A stretch of 15,643 nt of DNA, taken from NCBI GenBank assembly GCA_030636745.1, contig DAOVWH010000032.1:1-15643 (forward strand), in the 5' to 3' direction. A program made the position numbers and the translations under genes. This document shows, piece after piece, positions 14,039 to 15,643 of this stretch. The notes beneath the pieces are model-generated. The model did no database searches. It saw nothing but the letters and a program-made list of their open reading frames with translations, and was not told the DNA's origin. This DNA comes from UBA1672 sp023140905. GTDB taxonomy: Bacteria > Pseudomonadota > Alphaproteobacteria > Micavibrionales > Micavibrionaceae. Position 1 is the first letter of the stretch, and the number at the start of each line of letters is the position of its first letter.

Positions 14039-14095
14039 CGATAAAACAATTAAGGGGCATCTGGACCCGTCCTTGTGGGTCAATGTTGTTTTACG
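14039..14095. repeat. Two-tier inverted repeat between the DUF1013 and DUF1192 genes
   Basis: The outer arms are CG-A-TAAAACAA (14039-14049) and TTGTTTTACG (14086-14095), ten pairs with one bulged A. Inside is a second stem, GACCC (14064-14068) with GGGTC (14077-14081), around GTCCTTGT. On the minus strand a run of seven T (14028-14034) follows the hairpin after a few bases. It could be a structured leader or attenuator of the DUF1013 gene, or a protein-binding site. The rest of the 256-base gap (13980-14235) shows T-rich stretches and no gene, tRNA or convincing promoter. Confidence 0.5.
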
Positions 14096-14235
14096 CATAA
14101 AACATCAAGGAACTTCTGCTTTATAAGTGATCTCTTTGTTGAATGCCAGCTTTTTTTACATGTTGCTTTTAGCTTTCGGAGATTTTATTCTTTTTCTGTT
14201 GGTTATAGCTAAACAGGAAATGGAGAAAGCTTCTT

Positions 14236-14415
14236 ATGTTTGACGATGATCTCCCTATACTTAAAATGCAAAGTTTTCCACGAAATTTAGAGTCAATGTC
14301 TCTAAGCGATCTTCAGGATTATATTGAAGATTTGGAAGAAGAAATTGAACGCGTACAAGAAAATATGAAGAAAAAGAAAGTATCCAGCGAGACAGCTGAT
14401 TCGTTCTTTAAATAA
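14236..14415 (+). CDS. DUF1192-family small protein
   Basis: A 59-residue acidic protein. It starts MFDDDLPILK, the hallmark of the alphaproteobacterial DUF1192 family. It continues with MSLSDLQDYIEDLEEEIERV, the family's leucine/glutamate helix, which is probably a short coiled coil. It ends ETADSFFK, matching the usual A-(D/E)-x-FFK tail. The whole family length is present. GGAG lies ten bases upstream of the ATG. Function is unknown. guaC follows 52 bases downstream on the same strand and may be co-transcribed. Confidence 0.88.
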   Translation: MFDDDLPILKMQSFPRNLESMSLSDLQDYIEDLEEEIERVQENMKKKKVSSETADSFFK

Positions 14416-14467
14416 AATAATCAGTAATAAATGAGCAACAAAAACAATTACTAAAGAAAGAATGTTT

Positions 14468-15511
14468 ATGCGTATAGAAGAAGATATAAAACTGGATTTT
14501 AAAGATGTCCTTATTCGTCCCAAGCGCTCTACTTTGCGTTCAAGAAAAGACGTGGATATTACGCGCGAATATACTTTTAAATGGAGTAATCGTTTGTATA
14601 AAGGTGTTCCCATTATTGCAGCTAATATGGATGGTGTCGGGACATTTTCTATGGCCAAAGCTTTTATTGAACATGAAAGTAGGATGAGCGTGGCAGTACA
14701 CAAACACTATTCTCTTGAAGATATTATGAGTTTCTATGATGAATATGGCTCTGAAAGCATATGGTATTCAATTGGCATGGTTCAGGAAGATCACGATAAG
14801 CTGGATGAGTTTATGACGCAGCGTCCTGATAAGATCGATAAAATATGTCTGGATGTTGCTAATGGATATAGTGAGCATTTTGTCGATTTTGCTAAACAAA
14901 TTCGTGAAAAATATCCTGATGTAACAATTATGGCCGGTAATGTTGTAACCGGCGAAATGGTTGAAGAGCTTATTCTTGCGGGGGTTGACGTTGTCAAGGT
15001 TGGAATTGGTCCGGGCAGCGTATGCACAACACGTAGAATGACAGGTGTTGGTTATCCGCAACTCTCCGCAATCATTGAATGTGCAGATGCTGCGCATGGA
15101 CTTGGTGGATTGATTTGTGCAGATGGGGGATGCACAGTTTCCGGTGATATTGCTAAAGCTTTTGGCGCCGGAGCAGATTTCATCATGTTAGGAGGCATGT
15201 TAGCCGGACACGATCAGGCTGAGCAGGAGATTGTCGAAAAAGATGACGGCGAAAAATGTGTTCAATTTTACGGTATGAGTAGCTCAATAGCCATGACAAA
15301 ACACAAAGGCGGTATAGCAGAATATCGAGCAAGTGAAGGGAAAACCGTATCTATTCCATATAGTGGTGATGTAGCAGTAACCTTGCAAGATATCCTCGGA
15401 GGTGTACGTTCAGCTTGTACTTATGTTGGTGCGAGGCGTCTAAAAGAACTGCCAAAGCGTACGACTTTCATTCGTGTAACTCAGCAAATCAATGCTGTTT
15501 TTGGGAATTGA
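14468..15511 (+). CDS. guaC: GMP reductase GuaC
   Basis: A cytoplasmic enzyme that converts GMP to IMP and ammonia with NADPH, returning guanine nucleotides to the purine pool. It is an IMPDH/GMPR TIM barrel of 347 residues, the usual GuaC length. Visible motifs are FKDVLIRPKRSTL near the N-terminus, VPIIAANMDGVGTFSMA, VAVHKHYS, and CLDVANGYSEHFVDF. These are followed by AGNVVTGEM, the catalytic loop VGIGPGSVCTTR (Cys186), GGCTVSGDIAKAFGAGADF, MLGGMLAGHD, YGMSS and GGVRSACTYVGA. There are no CBS domains, which separates it from IMP dehydrogenase. The common NMDTVGTF is NMDGVGTF here. I chose ATG 14468: GAAAG lies seven bases ahead and MRIEED matches the known E. coli N-terminus. The ATG at 14462 would add two residues and has the site only one base away. 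Confidence 0.97.
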   Translation: MRIEEDIKLDFKDVLIRPKRSTLRSRKDVDITREYTFKWSNRLYKGVPIIAANMDGVGTFSMAKAFIEHESRMSVAVHKHYSLEDIMSFYDEYGSESIWYSIGMVQEDHDKLDEFMTQRPDKIDKICLDVANGYSEHFVDFAKQIREKYPDVTIMAGNVVTGEMVEELILAGVDVVKVGIGPGSVCTTRRMTGVGYPQLSAIIECADAAHGLGGLICADGGCTVSGDIAKAFGAGADFIMLGGMLAGHDQAEQEIVEKDDGEKCVQFYGMSSSIAMTKHKGGIAEYRASEGKTVSIPYSGDVAVTLQDILGGVRSACTYVGARRLKELPKRTTFIRVTQQINAVFGN

Positions 15512-15532
15512 AAAGTGTGATTTTTTCTTTGT

Positions 15533-15643
15533 TCATAGAAACCACGGGTAAATTTTATTAAGATAATCCTCTTTAAGTTCCTTGCGTCTCTTTATACAAA
15601 TATATAGAGTGAGTAACTCTATTGTGGGTAACTCCGTTGTGAG
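15533..15643 (-). CDS. Possible 3' end of a further minus-strand gene (runs off the window)
   Basis: On the minus strand the frame is open from the window edge to TGA at 15533-15535. It would encode a 36-residue tail with a charged stretch CIKRRKELKEDYLNKIYPWF. It would be convergent with guaC, leaving 21 bases between the stops. An open frame this short is not significant alone, and no family is recognisable. Confidence 0.3.
   Translation of the reverse strand, partial: LTTELPTIELLTLYICIKRRKELKEDYLNKIYPWFL
15609..15643. repeat. Imperfect 15-bp tandem repeat at the window edge
   Basis: GTGAGTAACTCTATT (15609-15623) is followed by GTGGGTAACTCCGTT (15624-15638) and the start of a third unit, GTGAG. 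Twelve of 15 bases match between the two full units. The unit is a multiple of three, so it would be an in-frame five-residue repeat if coding on either strand. The array continues outside the window, so its extent is unknown. Confidence 0.5.

Noticed and set aside
13980..14060. 27-residue N-terminal extension of the DUF1013 protein
   Set aside because: It has no family similarity, and GGAG eight bases before ATG 13979 supports the shorter form.
13506..14100. Plus-strand open frames of 67 and 123 codons opposite the DUF1013 gene
   Set aside because: They have skewed composition and no recognisable domain, and the opposite strand carries the conserved family.
1..15643. Mobile elements, CRISPR arrays, tRNA or rRNA genes
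   Set aside because: I saw no transposase or integrase motifs, no regularly spaced repeat arrays and no cloverleaf or rRNA-like sequence.

Overview
The window is chromosomal DNA of an AT-rich alphaproteobacterium. The lineage call rests on several families largely confined to that class: a DUF1013/TrcR-type protein, a DUF1192 mini-protein that starts MFDDDLP, a DUF465 (YdcH-like) mini-protein, a hybrid kinase with a CckA-type core, and the four-gene order MoxR - DUF58 - DUF4159 - large membrane protein. I cannot name a genus. There are no transposases, integrases, phage genes, CRISPR arrays, tRNAs or rRNAs, and base composition looks even from gene to gene. This reads as core chromosome rather than an island.

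Layout. Bases 1-855 hold the 3' end of a soluble lytic transglycosylase. Bases 1022-4120 are a two-component pair on the plus strand: a NarL/LuxR-type response regulator followed by a membrane hybrid histidine kinase with its own receiver domain. Facing them, bases 4190-11049 are a minus-strand operon. It is read from a MoxR AAA+ ATPase through a DUF58 protein and a BatA-like/DUF4159 membrane protein to a membrane protein with a VWA-like domain and a GATase1-like fold. Divergent from it is a CCA-adding enzyme (11163-12395), whose stop overlaps tail-to-tail with trmL (12387-12836, minus). A DUF465 gene follows, then a strong bidirectional terminator, the DUF1013 regulator (minus), a DUF1192 mini-gene, and GMP reductase guaC (plus). 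The last ~130 bases may hold the 3' end of a further minus-strand gene.

How the genes fit together. The kinase and regulator are probably a cognate pair. The MoxR operon encodes an ATPase plus three partners tied by short or overlapping junctions, and probably forms one envelope-associated chaperone-like assembly. cca and trmL both act on tRNA but are on opposite strands. guaC stands alone as a purine salvage enzyme. Several starts needed correction. trmL uses TTG, supported by ribosome-binding-site spacing and family alignment. The MoxR, DUF4159, terminal membrane protein, DUF465, DUF1013 and GuaC proteins start at internal ATGs rather than at the furthest upstream start codon.

I found no clearly new defence or mobile system. 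The most interesting signals are regulatory and architectural: a hairpin abutting the trmL ribosome-binding site, a two-tier 57-base inverted repeat upstream of the DUF1013 regulator, paired direct repeats plus an overlapping mini-ORF before the kinase, a DUF58 protein that has lost its metal-site residues beside a terminal subunit that keeps them, and an internal signal-peptide-like segment in the DUF4159 protein.
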